Part shown: positions 14,665 through 23,803 of the stretch, piece by piece
How positions within the stretch are numbered: the stretch's first letter is position 1
Layout of the letters: every line of letters starts with the position of its first letter
Assembly (NCBI GenBank): GCA_017481825.1
Contig: JAFUOR010000052.1
Coordinates: 1-40,570, forward strand
Direction: 5' to 3'
Length of the DNA: 40,570 nt
From: Clostridia bacterium
GTDB taxonomy: Bacteria > Bacillota > Clostridia > Christensenellales > Aristaeellaceae
The notes under the pieces: generated by a model
Told to the model about the DNA's origin: nothing
The model's input: the letters and a program-made list of their open reading frames with translations, nothing else
The model's database searches: none
Program-made: the position numbers and the translations under genes

Positions 14665-17442
14665 TCACAGCTCCCGGATGTTTTCGACAATGGAATGATG
14701 CGTCACGTCGCGGATGCGTAAACGGAGCAGCAGCAGGCATGCGCCCATGGTCGCACCGATAAAGAGCAGCTGCACCGCGATGGCCGGATATACAGCGGTT
14801 CCGCTGAACTGCATGACATAGGGGATGCTGCAGAAGCCGAACCAGTAGACCAGCAGCCCTGCAGCCGCACCGATCAGTACGCTCATGATGACCTGCCCTG
14901 CGTAGCAGCGGAAGATGACGTGCTCATCCGCGCCCACCGCTCGCAGGGTGCCGATCATCCGTGCATCTGCCCGGACTCGCCGAGACACGCTGCCGGATAC
15001 CTGCGCAATGCACACCGTCATCAGGATCAGCGTCACACCGATCAGCAGCAGCAGGAGCATCATGTCCTCCTGCCGACCTTCCCGGTTGCCCGCCAGCAGG
15101 TTGGTGACCTCGTAACCCTCGCCGCGTTGGGCAATGGCGATGATGCGCTTTTCCAGCGCTTCCTCTTCCTCCAAGGTCAGGTCATCAGTATAGATTTCGA
15201 TTGAAGAGACGCGGGTCATGGGTAGCCCCATGTTGGCAAGCCCCTGTTCGGTAGTCAGGATAACGATATCATCGCCGCCGAACACACCGCCGTCGATCAC
15301 GGCGCCGATGGTGACCGTTGCCTGCACGTGCTCCATCTGCCCGTAGGCTGCAAGGTATTGATCCGTCGTGTAGTTGGTCGGCAGGTATCCTGTTTCGGTT
15401 GTCCAGAGGTAATGCAGTGTAAGCTCCTGCCCCGGGATATAGGCGTCGTTCTCGATGGCCGCCAGCAGGGTCGTGTTGGGATCGTTCAGGCGGTTCTCAA
15501 GCCAGGCGTCCGACCTGCCACGCATGGAGTTGATGGAGCCATCTTCTGTCAGGAAGGAATAGATCGTCGGTGCGAACACCAGCACCTCGCGGCCTGCGTT
15601 GATGGCGTTCAGGTCAATTCTGCCGCTGACGACATGCTGCGCCATTTCCGCCGGGTCGATCACAACGATATTGAGCCGGATGCTGTTGCCCAGATGCCCC
15701 TCTATGCCGAGGTGCTGGCGGCTGGCGTCGTACCCGGCCTGGGTAATCATCTCCTGCACATTTTCAGGCCGCACTTCTTCGGGCAGCAGGTATTGATGTC
15801 CGTTGCCGAGGTTGTTTGAGTATGTGTAGCCATTGTGTTCACGCGTGCGATAGACCGGCTGCCAGTATACCGGCACTGTCTCGCCCAGCTCCTGCGCCAC
15901 GGGGATGGAGGACACTATTTCCACGCGCTTCACGCCGGGCAGGCTGCGAATCTGCGCCAGATCACCGGCAGTCAGCTGCTGCTCACTGATGTAATCGTAG
16001 AATCCGCTGCCATAGCCGCTGCTGTTATACAGCGAGAAGCCGGGGCGCTCGTATAGCAGCTGCGCAGCGTAACGGTGGATGGACTCCGATGCGGAATACA
16101 TCGTCGTGCTGACGACGATGAGCATCAGGCACATCAACAGTGCCGGGGCAATCAGCTGGGTCGGACGGATGCTGAGCTGCCGCCATGCCACGAGCCGCGC
16201 GGGGGAGAAGTTCTCCCTGGGCCTGATGTGCTTGAGCCTGCGCAGCATGTCGGTGTCTCGCATGACGGACATGGGCATGATGGTGCTGGCACGTCGCAGG
16301 GGCAGCCCACCCGATAGCAGGATCGTCATCACGGAGATCAGCAGCACCGGCAGCAGCAGCCACCATGTCGGACGGAACAGGAAGTGCTCCGGCACCAGCA
16401 GGGACAGCACCCATGCCGCCGCGCAGCCCGCCGCAACCGCCAACGGGGACACGATCAGCGCCAGCAGCCATGCTTCACGCCCGAAGATGCGGCGAATCTG
16501 CTTCTTCGTCGCACCGACAGCCCGCAGCATGCCAATCTCCGCTGTCTTGCGGGAAAGCTGGCTTTCCATCGCGCCTGCGATGCCCACGCAGGTCGCCAGG
16601 AGCAATGCGCCCACAAGGAATGCAATGCACGCCGAGTACATCAGCACGTCAGCATCGACCATCATCAGCTCGAAGGGATAGCTGGTCGGGCTGTCATATA
16701 CGCTAAAGACGTTCAGATCGCCGTACCATGTCCGCCCGTTTTCGTCGGTATAGCTGTAATAGGTCAGAGCCTGATAGGCCGTCACGCCTTTTGCAAAGGT
16801 GAACAGCTTGTGCTGCACCATGCTGCCGGTGGCGAAGACTGCATCATCCGGGTGGATGAGCAGCTCCGGGAAGTGGTTGGTGTCGCTGCCGTAGGTGGTG
16901 TATCCGCGCATGGCAGCGCTCTGGTCGTTCATGACGCCAACAATGGTAAAGGTGCGTTCTTCGTCCGCGCCCTGCACCGGGGAAAGGGTCAGCGTGATCT
17001 CATCGCCCACGCCCACATCTTCCAGGCGCAGCCGTGCCAGCGCGCCCTCCTCGATAGCCAGCTCGCCGCTTCTTTCCGGCATACGCCCCGCAATGAAGCT
17101 GCGGTTCAGATACTCTGCCGCCTTTTCATCGTAGTATCCAACAGAGGATGAGGTCGGCTTGTAGGTGGCAGGAATGTACACATGGCCGATCTCGCTGTAA
17201 AGGCCGGTGGCCATGAGATCAGCGTCGGAAACCTCGCAGGAGAGCCAGAATGCATCCTGCGAGCCCAGACGCGCTTTCTGCTTGGCGTCGCTGGCCATGA
17301 ACAGGCCGTGAACCCCAAGGCACATCGCCGTCACGAGGAAAATGGACAAGAAGATGCCCACCGCCAGCGCGGCGTAGGACTTCCTGTTCGTCCGCAAAGC
17401 CGCCGAGGCAATGCGGTTGATCGTTAATCGTTTCATGAGCAT
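14665..17442 (-). CDS. FtsX-like ABC transporter permease (second of a tandem pair)
   Basis: A 925-residue permease of the FtsX/MacB superfamily. It opens with MLMKRLTINRIASAALRTNR and a membrane segment, then an external domain of about 220 residues, three membrane segments near residues 270-385, a further one near 435, a second external domain and three final segments near 800-910. The motif IGMLRAVGATKKQIRRIFGREAW is the conserved cytoplasmic loop. It is clearly paralogous to the upstream gene. Start: ATG 17442 overlaps the previous stop as TAATG with GGGAG 5 bases upstream; ATG 17436 would give a start like the paralogue (MKRL). Such proteins export peptides or lipids, or act mechanically on the envelope. 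Substrate unknown. Confidence 0.85.
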   Translation of the reverse strand: MLMKRLTINRIASAALRTNRKSYAALAVGIFLSIFLVTAMCLGVHGLFMASDAKQKARLGSQDAFWLSCEVSDADLMATGLYSEIGHVYIPATYKPTSSSVGYYDEKAAEYLNRSFIAGRMPERSGELAIEEGALARLRLEDVGVGDEITLTLSPVQGADEERTFTIVGVMNDQSAAMRGYTTYGSDTNHFPELLIHPDDAVFATGSMVQHKLFTFAKGVTAYQALTYYSYTDENGRTWYGDLNVFSVYDSPTSYPFELMMVDADVLMYSACIAFLVGALLLATCVGIAGAMESQLSRKTAEIGMLRAVGATKKQIRRIFGREAWLLALIVSPLAVAAGCAAAWVLSLLVPEHFLFRPTWWLLLPVLLISVMTILLSGGLPLRRASTIMPMSVMRDTDMLRRLKHIRPRENFSPARLVAWRQLSIRPTQLIAPALLMCLMLIVVSTTMYSASESIHRYAAQLLYERPGFSLYNSSGYGSGFYDYISEQQLTAGDLAQIRSLPGVKRVEIVSSIPVAQELGETVPVYWQPVYRTREHNGYTYSNNLGNGHQYLLPEEVRPENVQEMITQAGYDASRQHLGIEGHLGNSIRLNIVVIDPAEMAQHVVSGRIDLNAINAGREVLVFAPTIYSFLTEDGSINSMRGRSDAWLENRLNDPNTTLLAAIENDAYIPGQELTLHYLWTTETGYLPTNYTTDQYLAAYGQMEHVQATVTIGAVIDGGVFGGDDIVILTTEQGLANMGLPMTRVSSIEIYTDDLTLEEEEALEKRIIAIAQRGEGYEVTNLLAGNREGRQEDMMLLLLLIGVTLILMTVCIAQVSGSVSRRVRADARMIGTLRAVGADEHVIFRCYAGQVIMSVLIGAAAGLLVYWFGFCSIPYVMQFSGTAVYPAIAVQLLFIGATMGACLLLLRLRIRDVTHHSIVENIREL

Positions 17443-20144
17443 TACATCTCCCGGATATTTTCGACAATGCTGTGCTTGAGCACCTCGCGGATGCGTCCGC
17501 GCAGGCTCAGCAGGCAGCACGCCAGCAGCAGCAATGCGCAAAGAACACTCACCACGAGCGCGCCGGGCGGAAGGGTCTCCACAAAACCGCCCAGATAGAT
17601 CGCGCCCACGCCGATGACAGCCAGCGGAACCGCCAGGGCGATGCTGATGAACACCTGCCCCTGATAGCACGCAAAGAGCACCTTGTCATCCGCGCCGACG
17701 GCGCGCAGCATGCCAAGACCACGCTGATCTGCACGGATCTGCCTGCTGACGCTGCCGGTGATCATCGCTGCAGCAATGGCGAAGAACACCACGCCCGCGC
17801 CCGCCAGCACTACGATCAGCCGTCTGGCTGCAGCCTGCTCGGCCCGAGCCTCGGCAGTGTTGTTGACCACCGTGAAGCCGCCGCGCTGTGCAATGGTGGT
17901 GATGCGCTTTTCCAGCGCTTCCTCTGCCTGTCCAGTAACACTGCCGTCCACGGTCATGTCTACAGAGTTCAACCGCCCCACATACAGTCCCATGTTGTGC
18001 GCACCTTCCTCGGTGGTGAGGAGAAAGCCGCCGTAGATGCGGCTGTAGGCAGGCGTCCGGCTCTCGATCACTGCACAGACATCCACATTCAGCATGATGC
18101 TTTCGCACCGGTCATAGGCGTCCGGTAAGCCCTGCTCGCCCGCGCCAAGGCCGTAGTAATTTTGCATGAGAGTCAGCGTCTGTCCGGCATGGAAGAAGTC
18201 GTTTTTATGTACATAGTCCAGGTGGATACTGTCTTCCGGCTTGTTGAAGGTTGACCATGCATCGCCATCCGTAGTCGCCCCATACTCCGTTGGGACATAA
18301 GCGATGACTGCCCTTCCCGCGTTGATGGCCTCCATGTCGATAGAGCCGTCCACCACATAGGGTGCAAGGGCTGCCGCGTCTACCGGCAGTACGCGGACGG
18401 TAAACACCACCATCTCCTGCGACACACCGAATTGCTCGCGGGCTTTGGCGTATTCCCTCCGGTGATATTCCCGCATGTCAAAACCTTCAAAGGCTGAGCC
18501 GGGCATGCTGAGGTAGCGTTCCCAGTCCTCGTCAGTCAGCAGGTGCACGTTGGTATGGCCCTGCGGTGAGGGCTTCAGGTAGTTCGTGATCGTATCAGTC
18601 AGAATATTGACCGTCAGCGCGCGCCGGGGCTGCACACCCGTCACGCCGGGCAGGCTGGCCAGCTGCTGCAGATCGGCGCGGGTCAGGGTCATATAGTCGA
18701 AGGAATCATGGAAGCGTACGCCGTAGCTGCCATCTCCCTCGAGGGTGAAGTCCGCCTGCGGCTGCTCCATGTCCGCTGCGAAGAAGGCCAGACCTGCCCC
18801 CAGGCAGATGACCATCAGCATCACCGCCGCCATCAGCGCAGCGCCCACAGGCCGCAGCGGATGCAGCATCAGCTGACGGCTGGCGATGAGCCGCGCAGGC
18901 TTGAAGCTGTTCTTTGCCCGGATGCGGCTGATGCGGCGCAGTATAGCCGTAGGGCGCATCACCCTCAGGGGCAGGATGGACGACGCCCGCCGCAGCGGCA
19001 GCATGGAGGACAGAAGAACCACCGTGACGGACAGCGCCGCCACTGGCAGAAGCACCCACAGATTCAGCCGGAACAGCAGCACGTCCGGTGCGATGGCGGC
19101 TGCGGCGATGGCTGCCCCGCAGCCCGCGAGCACCGCCAGGGGCGAGAGCGTCAGTGCCAGCAGCCATGCCTCGCGCCCGAAGATACGACGAATTTGCCGT
19201 TTCGTCGCGCCCACCGCCCGAAGCATGGCGATCTCCTCATTCTTATGGGCGAGGGTCGCCTCCATGCTGCTGGAGATGCCTACGCAGCAGGCGAGGATGA
19301 GGCTTCCCAGCAGGATACCCAGCAGCAGGAGCTGACTGTTCAGCTCTGCATCCGCCATAATCGCGTCCTGCGGGAAAAACACCGCCATGCCCTGATCATT
19401 CAGGCCAATGTTCATGCCGCGGAGCTTGAACTCAATATCCTGATCCTCGGCCGGCTCCCAGTTCCATTCGTTCAGGAAGCGGGCCAGCGTCATGCCGGGG
19501 CGCAGCGTCGCCAGCCGCTGGATGTCCGTGCGGCCTGTGGCAAAGGCAGGCTCCTGAGCGCCCACAAGAATGGAGGCAATGGGCTTATAGCTGAAGCCAT
19601 GGCCCCACATCTGATCCTTGAGGTAGTCCGTCTGCTCGGCAAGGAAGCCGACGATGGTGTAGGTGCGCGTTTCCGCCGTGCCGTCCACGGGGACGATGGT
19701 CAGCGTGATGGTATCGTTGATTTCCCCCTCCATGCGCAGCTTGGAAAGCGTGCTTTCCTCCAGCGCGATCTCGCCGGGGGTTTCCGGCATGCGGCCTTCG
19801 ATGACGCGACGGTTGAGCATCGCGGCACCCTCGGGGCTGTCATAGCCGATGGTCACCGTGCTGTCCGCAACGGTGCCGGTGATGTACAGCTCGGTCATCT
19901 GGCTGAAATAGCCGGTCTGCATGAGCTGCTGGGTGGTGGCGGGCTTGTCGTAGAGAATCACGTCCGCATAGCCGACGCGCTCGGTAACCTCAGCCTCGCG
20001 CCGCGCCAGCAGTCCATCCACGCACAGGCAAAGCGCCGTCACGAGGAAAATCGAAAGGAAGATGCCCGCAGCCAGGGCGATGTAGCTCTTGCGGTTTGTC
20101 CGAAGACCTGCGCTGGCGATGCGGTTGATGGTCAGGCGCTTCAT
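17442..20144 (-). CDS. FtsX-like ABC transporter permease (first of a tandem pair)
   Basis: A 900-residue FtsX/MacB-type permease, same layout as the next gene. Membrane segments are at about residues 20-46, 268-292, 324-350 and 358-380, another near 430-455, and three at the C-terminus (about 780-890). Two large external domains lie between them. IAMLRAVGATKRQIRRIFGR (about 303-322) is the family loop, and SSSMEATLAHKNEEIAMLRA just precedes it. The C-terminal HSIVENIREM is shared with its paralogue (HSIVENIREL), showing a duplication. Its ATG overlaps the ATPase stop (ATGA), so the two are translated together. With one ATPase gene, the two permeases probably form a heterodimer. Confidence 0.85.
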   Translation of the reverse strand: MKRLTINRIASAGLRTNRKSYIALAAGIFLSIFLVTALCLCVDGLLARREAEVTERVGYADVILYDKPATTQQLMQTGYFSQMTELYITGTVADSTVTIGYDSPEGAAMLNRRVIEGRMPETPGEIALEESTLSKLRMEGEINDTITLTIVPVDGTAETRTYTIVGFLAEQTDYLKDQMWGHGFSYKPIASILVGAQEPAFATGRTDIQRLATLRPGMTLARFLNEWNWEPAEDQDIEFKLRGMNIGLNDQGMAVFFPQDAIMADAELNSQLLLLGILLGSLILACCVGISSSMEATLAHKNEEIAMLRAVGATKRQIRRIFGREAWLLALTLSPLAVLAGCGAAIAAAAIAPDVLLFRLNLWVLLPVAALSVTVVLLSSMLPLRRASSILPLRVMRPTAILRRISRIRAKNSFKPARLIASRQLMLHPLRPVGAALMAAVMLMVICLGAGLAFFAADMEQPQADFTLEGDGSYGVRFHDSFDYMTLTRADLQQLASLPGVTGVQPRRALTVNILTDTITNYLKPSPQGHTNVHLLTDEDWERYLSMPGSAFEGFDMREYHRREYAKAREQFGVSQEMVVFTVRVLPVDAAALAPYVVDGSIDMEAINAGRAVIAYVPTEYGATTDGDAWSTFNKPEDSIHLDYVHKNDFFHAGQTLTLMQNYYGLGAGEQGLPDAYDRCESIMLNVDVCAVIESRTPAYSRIYGGFLLTTEEGAHNMGLYVGRLNSVDMTVDGSVTGQAEEALEKRITTIAQRGGFTVVNNTAEARAEQAAARRLIVVLAGAGVVFFAIAAAMITGSVSRQIRADQRGLGMLRAVGADDKVLFACYQGQVFISIALAVPLAVIGVGAIYLGGFVETLPPGALVVSVLCALLLLACCLLSLRGRIREVLKHSIVENIREM

Positions 20145-20923
20145 GCCTGCACCACCCCATCCGGCCCTTCCCCGTCATGGGGACGGGCGCTGGCTACACC
20201 ACCGCCATTGTGGCCAATGTCGGCGGGTAGTCGGGTCTGTGCCCCTCCCTCCAAGGTGTCGCGGGCAATGTGCCCGTCTTCCAGCTGGATGATACGTTCT
20301 GCCTGCTCGGCGACGTTCAGGTCATGGGTCACCAGCACCAGCGTGATGCCCAGCTCATGGCTCACCTGGCGCAAAAGCGTCAGCACCTCGCGGCCGGACT
20401 TGCCGTCCAGGTTGCCGGTGGGCTCGTCCGCGAAGAGGATGGCAGGCTTGTTCGCCAGCGCACGGGCGATGGACACGCGCTGCTGCTGGCCGCCGCTCAT
20501 CGCCCCCGGAAGGTGGGAGAGCCTGTCGCGGATGCCCAGCATGTCAACGATCTGATTCAGGTACGCTTCATCGGCCTTGCGCCCGTCCAGCATCACGGGC
20601 AGCAGGATGTTTTCCCAGCCCGTCAGTTCCCGCACCAGATTGTAGCTCTGGAACACGAAGCCAAAGCGGCGGCGGCGCAGCACGGACAGCTGATTGTCCT
20701 TGTAATCGTAGAGGTTCTTGCCCTGATAGAGCACGGTGCCCTTGCTGGGGGCGTCCAGGCCGCTGAGCAGGTGCAGCATGGTTGACTTGCCGCTGCCGCT
20801 GGGGCCGGTGATGGCGGTGAAGCTGCCCTGCTCGATGGACAGATCCACATTGTCCAGCGCAAACACCCTGTTTTCGCCCGACTGATATATCTTGCTCAAC
20901 TGCTCACAACGAATGATTTCCAT
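20141..20923 (-). CDS. MacB/LolD-type ABC transporter ATP-binding protein
   Basis: A 260-residue ATPase. Walker A is GPSGSGKST near residues 40-48, the signature MSGGQQQRVSIARAL near 142-156, Walker B ILFADEPTGNLD near 162-173, and the switch histidine is in VLVTHD. The LSKIYQSGENRVFALDNVDL start and FQSYNLVRELTGWEN (Q-loop) are typical of the MacB/LolD/BceA group that pairs with FtsX permeases. After about residue 225 there is an extra 35-residue tail rich in Gly/Ala/Asp that the family does not need. AAAGGAGGT lies 8 bases before the ATG. It heads a four-gene minus-strand operon. A two-component system 3 kb away may control it. Confidence 0.92.
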   Translation of the reverse strand: MEIIRCEQLSKIYQSGENRVFALDNVDLSIEQGSFTAITGPSGSGKSTMLHLLSGLDAPSKGTVLYQGKNLYDYKDNQLSVLRRRRFGFVFQSYNLVRELTGWENILLPVMLDGRKADEAYLNQIVDMLGIRDRLSHLPGAMSGGQQQRVSIARALANKPAILFADEPTGNLDGKSGREVLTLLRQVSHELGITLVLVTHDLNVAEQAERIIQLEDGHIARDTLEGGAQTRLPADIGHNGGGVASARPHDGEGPDGVVQA

Positions 20924-20960
20924 GGTATGTACCTCCTTTACAGCTACACTCTATCAGATG

Positions 20961-21003
20961 AACCTTACTTTCACGTGACTTTTACCTTACGATTTCGTAA
21001 GGT
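20961..21003 (-). promoter_or_regulatory. Palindromic operator candidate before the FtsX-type operon
   Basis: ACCTTACGA (20984-20992), two bases, TCGTAAGGT (20995-21003) is a perfect 9-bp inverted repeat. A further half site ACCTTAC lies at 20962-20968, giving a direct repeat of GTAAGGT 22 bases apart on the minus strand, with a TCACGTGA palindrome (20971-20978) between. The inverted form TTACGA-AA-TCGTAA resembles sites of BceR-type response regulators, and also MerR-type sites. A clear -35/-10 pair is not visible; TGATAGAGT near 20950 may hold a -10. Confidence 0.55.
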
Positions 21004-21034
21004 TGGGTGCAGCGGCGTAAATATTTCATGATGG

Positions 21035-21067
21035 ATATAACTTTTCAGTGCTCTGATGCGTTATAAT
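21035..21067 (+). promoter_or_regulatory. Possible ECF-type (self-activated) promoter of sigma factor 1
   Basis: AAC (21039-21041) and CGT (21059-21061), the usual ECF -35 and -10 cores, are 17 bases apart. A sigma-A -10, TATAAT, overlaps at 21062-21067 but lacks a good -35. Either may be used. Confidence 0.4.
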
Positions 21068-21102
21068 GGGTGAAGATCTTCTTACTCTCCATGGAGGAAC
21101 GT

Positions 21103-21570
21103 ATGAACGAAGCTGCCTTTACTGCGCTGTGCAAGGCGTATATGGACGGGCTGTACCGCATCAGCCTGAGCATTCTGCATGCGCATCAGGATGCCCAGGA
21201 CGCCGTGCAGCAGGCGCTGCTGAAGGCCTGGACGGCCCGGGCGAAGGCGCGTCCCGGCTGTGAACGCGCCTGGCTGACCCGGATCGTGATCAACGAATGC
21301 CGCAGCATCCAGCGCCAGCGCCTGCGTGTGTTTCCGGTAGAAACCCTGCCGGAAAGGCCCTGCCATCTGCCGGATTCCACGCTGCGGGACGCCACTGATG
21401 CGCTGCCGGAGCTTTTGCGGCTGCCCCTCCTGCTCAAATACATGGAGGGCATGTCCGAAAAGGAAGCGGCGCAGGCGCTGGGCGTCACGGTGACGGTGCT
21501 CAAGGGCAGGCTGTTCCGTGCACGAAAGGCGCTGGGAAAGCTGCTGAACGAGGAGGTGGAGCTGGGATGA
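21103..21570 (+). CDS. ECF RNA polymerase sigma factor (pair 1)
   Basis: A 155-residue sigma factor. ATG 21103 is preferred over 21070 because GGAGG lies 5 bases before it. Region 2 (LCKAYMDGLYRISLSILHA, then DAQDAVQQALLKAW) binds the -10 element; region 4 (LLLKYMEGMSEKEAAQALG, then VTVLKGRLFRARKAL) binds the -35. The short linker without extra domains is typical of ECF group members in Clostridia. The stop overlaps the start of the following membrane protein (ATGA), the common layout for a sigma/anti-sigma pair. It would direct transcription of an unknown regulon, perhaps including itself. Confidence 0.9.
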   Translation: MNEAAFTALCKAYMDGLYRISLSILHAHQDAQDAVQQALLKAWTARAKARPGCERAWLTRIVINECRSIQRQRLRVFPVETLPERPCHLPDSTLRDATDALPELLRLPLLLKYMEGMSEKEAAQALGVTVTVLKGRLFRARKALGKLLNEEVELG

Positions 21571-22862
21571 AACGCATCACGCAAAGGGATTTGCAGCAAA
21601 TGTACGAGCCCATGCCGGAGCATTTTGCCGCCCGCATGGATTGCCTTCTTTCCGGCCTGCCCGAAGGAGAGGAGACGATTGTTGTGAAGAGAAAACTGTC
21701 CGTCGCCATGGTGCTGGCGATGGTGCTGCTGCTTGTGTCCGTGGGAGCCGCCGCTGCGGTGCTGAACTGGAACGCTATCCTTGCCCTGTATGGTCAGGAA
21801 AAGCCGGAGCTGGAAAGCCTGTTGGTGCCGGTGAACCAGAGCGCGGAGGCTGGCGGCGTGACGCTGGAGGTAACAAGCGCACTCACCGATGGCCGGACGC
21901 TGGTGCTGGACTGGACACTTCGGGCCAATGAAGATGTTCTGCCCGTTCACATCCAAGCTGAAGAGCTCATCACCAATGGACAATCCCACTGGATCCAGAG
22001 TAACGGCCTGCAGGTCCTGTGGTTACAGCCTGAGGAGACCCTTCATCAAAGCTGCGAGATATTCCAACTGGAACAGCCGGTTCAGGCGGGAGAGAAGATT
22101 CGTGTTGAACTAACGCTGAGAGTCGCCAGGCCAAAGCAGGAGGTCATCATTCTCACCGATCCTGTGGACGCATCAGCGGCGGATCTTCATGCGGAAGCTG
22201 CAAGGCTGCGTGAGCAGGGCATATGGGCTGTGGCGCCTCAATGTCTGGTTTTCGCATACCGCTTTGATGATAACAATGTATTGTCCGGATGGAACGGTAC
22301 AACATCTGGTTTGATCCCGGCATGGAATACGCTGGAAGGAGACAATCTTCCGGCTGATGGTTTTGACTATGATCGACTCACTTTGTCCTTTGATGTAACT
22401 GTACCAGTATGTACAGAGCAGCTTCTATATCCCGCGCAGAGAGCGCTGCCTTTGACAGGGTGTTCTCTGGAGATTATCGAGGCTGTCCGCACACCGCTTG
22501 GTGTGTATACGACCGTTGAATTGGTCTGTGAAAACCCTGTCGGCGAAGATGAAATGCCTGTTCTCCGCCAGCTCAATTCCTATGCAACACACCTGCAGCT
22601 TGGCCAGGGAGAACCAACCGTAGATTTCTGGAACTTCACTGAAATTCCGCTGTGGAAGGATGATGAGGGCTATCTTCACAGGCAAGTTCGGGCCAATATG
22701 ATCGGTTATCAGAATGGGCTGTCTCAGGATGACCGGACACTGACACTTCGCATCGGAGAATACGTGTATCATATTCCCGAAGACGGAACGGAAAGCCATG
22801 CTTACTACAAGCAGCTGTTCAGTGTGCCGATCCACATGGAAGATCATGTAGATACAGAATAA
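21567..22862 (+). CDS. DUF4179-like membrane protein, probable anti-sigma factor (pair 1)
   Basis: A 431-residue protein. Residues 1-40 are cytoplasmic (QQMYEPMPEHFAARMDCLLS), followed by KRKLSV and a single membrane segment at about 47-66 (AMVLAMVLLLVSVGAAAAVL). The remaining 360 residues face outside and are beta-rich, as in DUF4179/DUF5643 proteins. Cognate ECF sigma factors normally bind the short cytoplasmic part, and signals would act on the external domain. It overlaps sigma gene 1. The C-terminal 60% is less GC-rich than its neighbours. Codon 40 (GTG 21684) has an AAGGAGAGGAG stretch upstream, as in the paralogue. Anti-sigma function is inferred from position and topology. Confidence 0.75.
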   Translation: MKRITQRDLQQMYEPMPEHFAARMDCLLSGLPEGEETIVVKRKLSVAMVLAMVLLLVSVGAAAAVLNWNAILALYGQEKPELESLLVPVNQSAEAGGVTLEVTSALTDGRTLVLDWTLRANEDVLPVHIQAEELITNGQSHWIQSNGLQVLWLQPEETLHQSCEIFQLEQPVQAGEKIRVELTLRVARPKQEVIILTDPVDASAADLHAEAARLREQGIWAVAPQCLVFAYRFDDNNVLSGWNGTTSGLIPAWNTLEGDNLPADGFDYDRLTLSFDVTVPVCTEQLLYPAQRALPLTGCSLEIIEAVRTPLGVYTTVELVCENPVGEDEMPVLRQLNSYATHLQLGQGEPTVDFWNFTEIPLWKDDEGYLHRQVRANMIGYQNGLSQDDRTLTLRIGEYVYHIPEDGTESHAYYKQLFSVPIHMEDHVDTE

Positions 22863-22871
22863 ACACAGACA

Positions 22872-22920
22872 CCCCGGCCCCGGAAATATGCACTGCATCA
22901 TCCGTGGCCGGGGATTTCAT
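22872..22920. terminator. Hairpin between convergent genes
   Basis: CCCCGGCC (22872-22879) pairs with GGCCGGGG (22906-22913); CGGA/TCCG extends the stem inside. ATTTCATATT follows on the plus strand. Without a solid T run on either side it is a moderate bidirectional terminator. Confidence 0.6.
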
Positions 22921-22921
22921 A

Positions 22922-23803
22922 TTATGTCCTGATCATTTTCATCAGCGGGATGGAGACGGTCATTTTGAGCCCCTTGGCGGTATTCTCCGCATTGATCGCG
23001 CCATGGTGCCGCCAGATGATCTCCCGCACGATGGCCAGACCGATGCCCGCGCCGCTGCTGGGGGAACCCTCCGCCCGGTAGAAGCGCTCGAACAGGTGCG
23101 GCAAGTCCTTCGCGGACGCGCCGCCGCCCTCGTCCTCCACCGTGCAGAAGAAGGCCGCCTCCGTCGTTTCCATGCGGACGCGCACCGTGCCGCCCTCCGG
23201 CATGTGCTCGCAGGCGTTTTTCAGCAGATTGGTGAAGGCCTCGCTCAGCCACTTCTCGTCGCAGCGGATAATCGCGCTGCCGGTGACCTCCACCTGGCAC
23301 GTCGGGAAGCTCGCAGACAACCCTGCCCAGCTTGTGCGGACGATGCCCGAAACCTCCTGCTCCGCAAAGGTGAACTCGTACCCGTCTGCGCAGAGCCGCT
23401 CCAGCCGCAGAAGGGACTGGATCAGCCGTTCCATGCGCTCAATCTGCGTCAGCTGCTGGGGCAGATGCGCGCTTTCGTCCATCTCGCAGTACAGGCGCAG
23501 CGATGCCAGGGGCGTTTTCAACTGATGGGAGATGTCCGCCGTCAGGTCGCTGGTGCGGCGGCATTCCTCGGCCTGGCGCTCCTTTGCCAGCAGCAGGCGG
23601 TTTTGCAGCTCCGCCACGGCGTTGTGCAGCGGCGCGAGGGAGTCCTCCCGCACGGAGAATTCAGCAGGCGGCCCCTGATTCACCAGGAAGTCCTCCGCCT
23701 GCTCGGCCAGCTTGGCCATTCTGCGCTTCTGCATCAGGAAAAGCGCCGTCATCGTCAGCAGCGCAAGGGACAGCGCGATCACCGTGACCGTCATGCCAAC
23801 CAT
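22922..23803 (-). CDS. Sensor histidine kinase (short, single membrane segment)
   Basis: A 293-residue kinase. One membrane helix at about residues 4-24, almost no extracellular part, then a linker and a HisKA domain with ISHQLKTPLA (phospho-acceptor H93). N-box FTNLLKNACEHM and G-box parts EDEGGGASAKDL and GAGIGLAIVREI form the ATP-binding domain. Lacking an external sensor, it probably takes its signal from the membrane or a partner, as do kinases that work with FtsX-type transporters. Its start overlaps the response regulator stop by 13 bases. The FtsX-type operon at 13.4-20.9 kb is the nearest candidate partner and target; that is inference. Confidence 0.9.
   Translation of the reverse strand: MVGMTVTVIALSLALLTMTALFLMQKRRMAKLAEQAEDFLVNQGPPAEFSVREDSLAPLHNAVAELQNRLLLAKERQAEECRRTSDLTADISHQLKTPLASLRLYCEMDESAHLPQQLTQIERMERLIQSLLRLERLCADGYEFTFAEQEVSGIVRTSWAGLSASFPTCQVEVTGSAIIRCDEKWLSEAFTNLLKNACEHMPEGGTVRVRMETTEAAFFCTVEDEGGGASAKDLPHLFERFYRAEGSPSSGAGIGLAIVREIIWRHHGAINAENTAKGLKMTVSIPLMKMIRT

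Noticed and set aside
13315-14721. Long open frame of 468 codons on the plus strand opposite the surface protein
   Set aside because: Antisense to a gene with signal peptide, membrane anchor and ribosome binding site; its translation has no recognisable domain.
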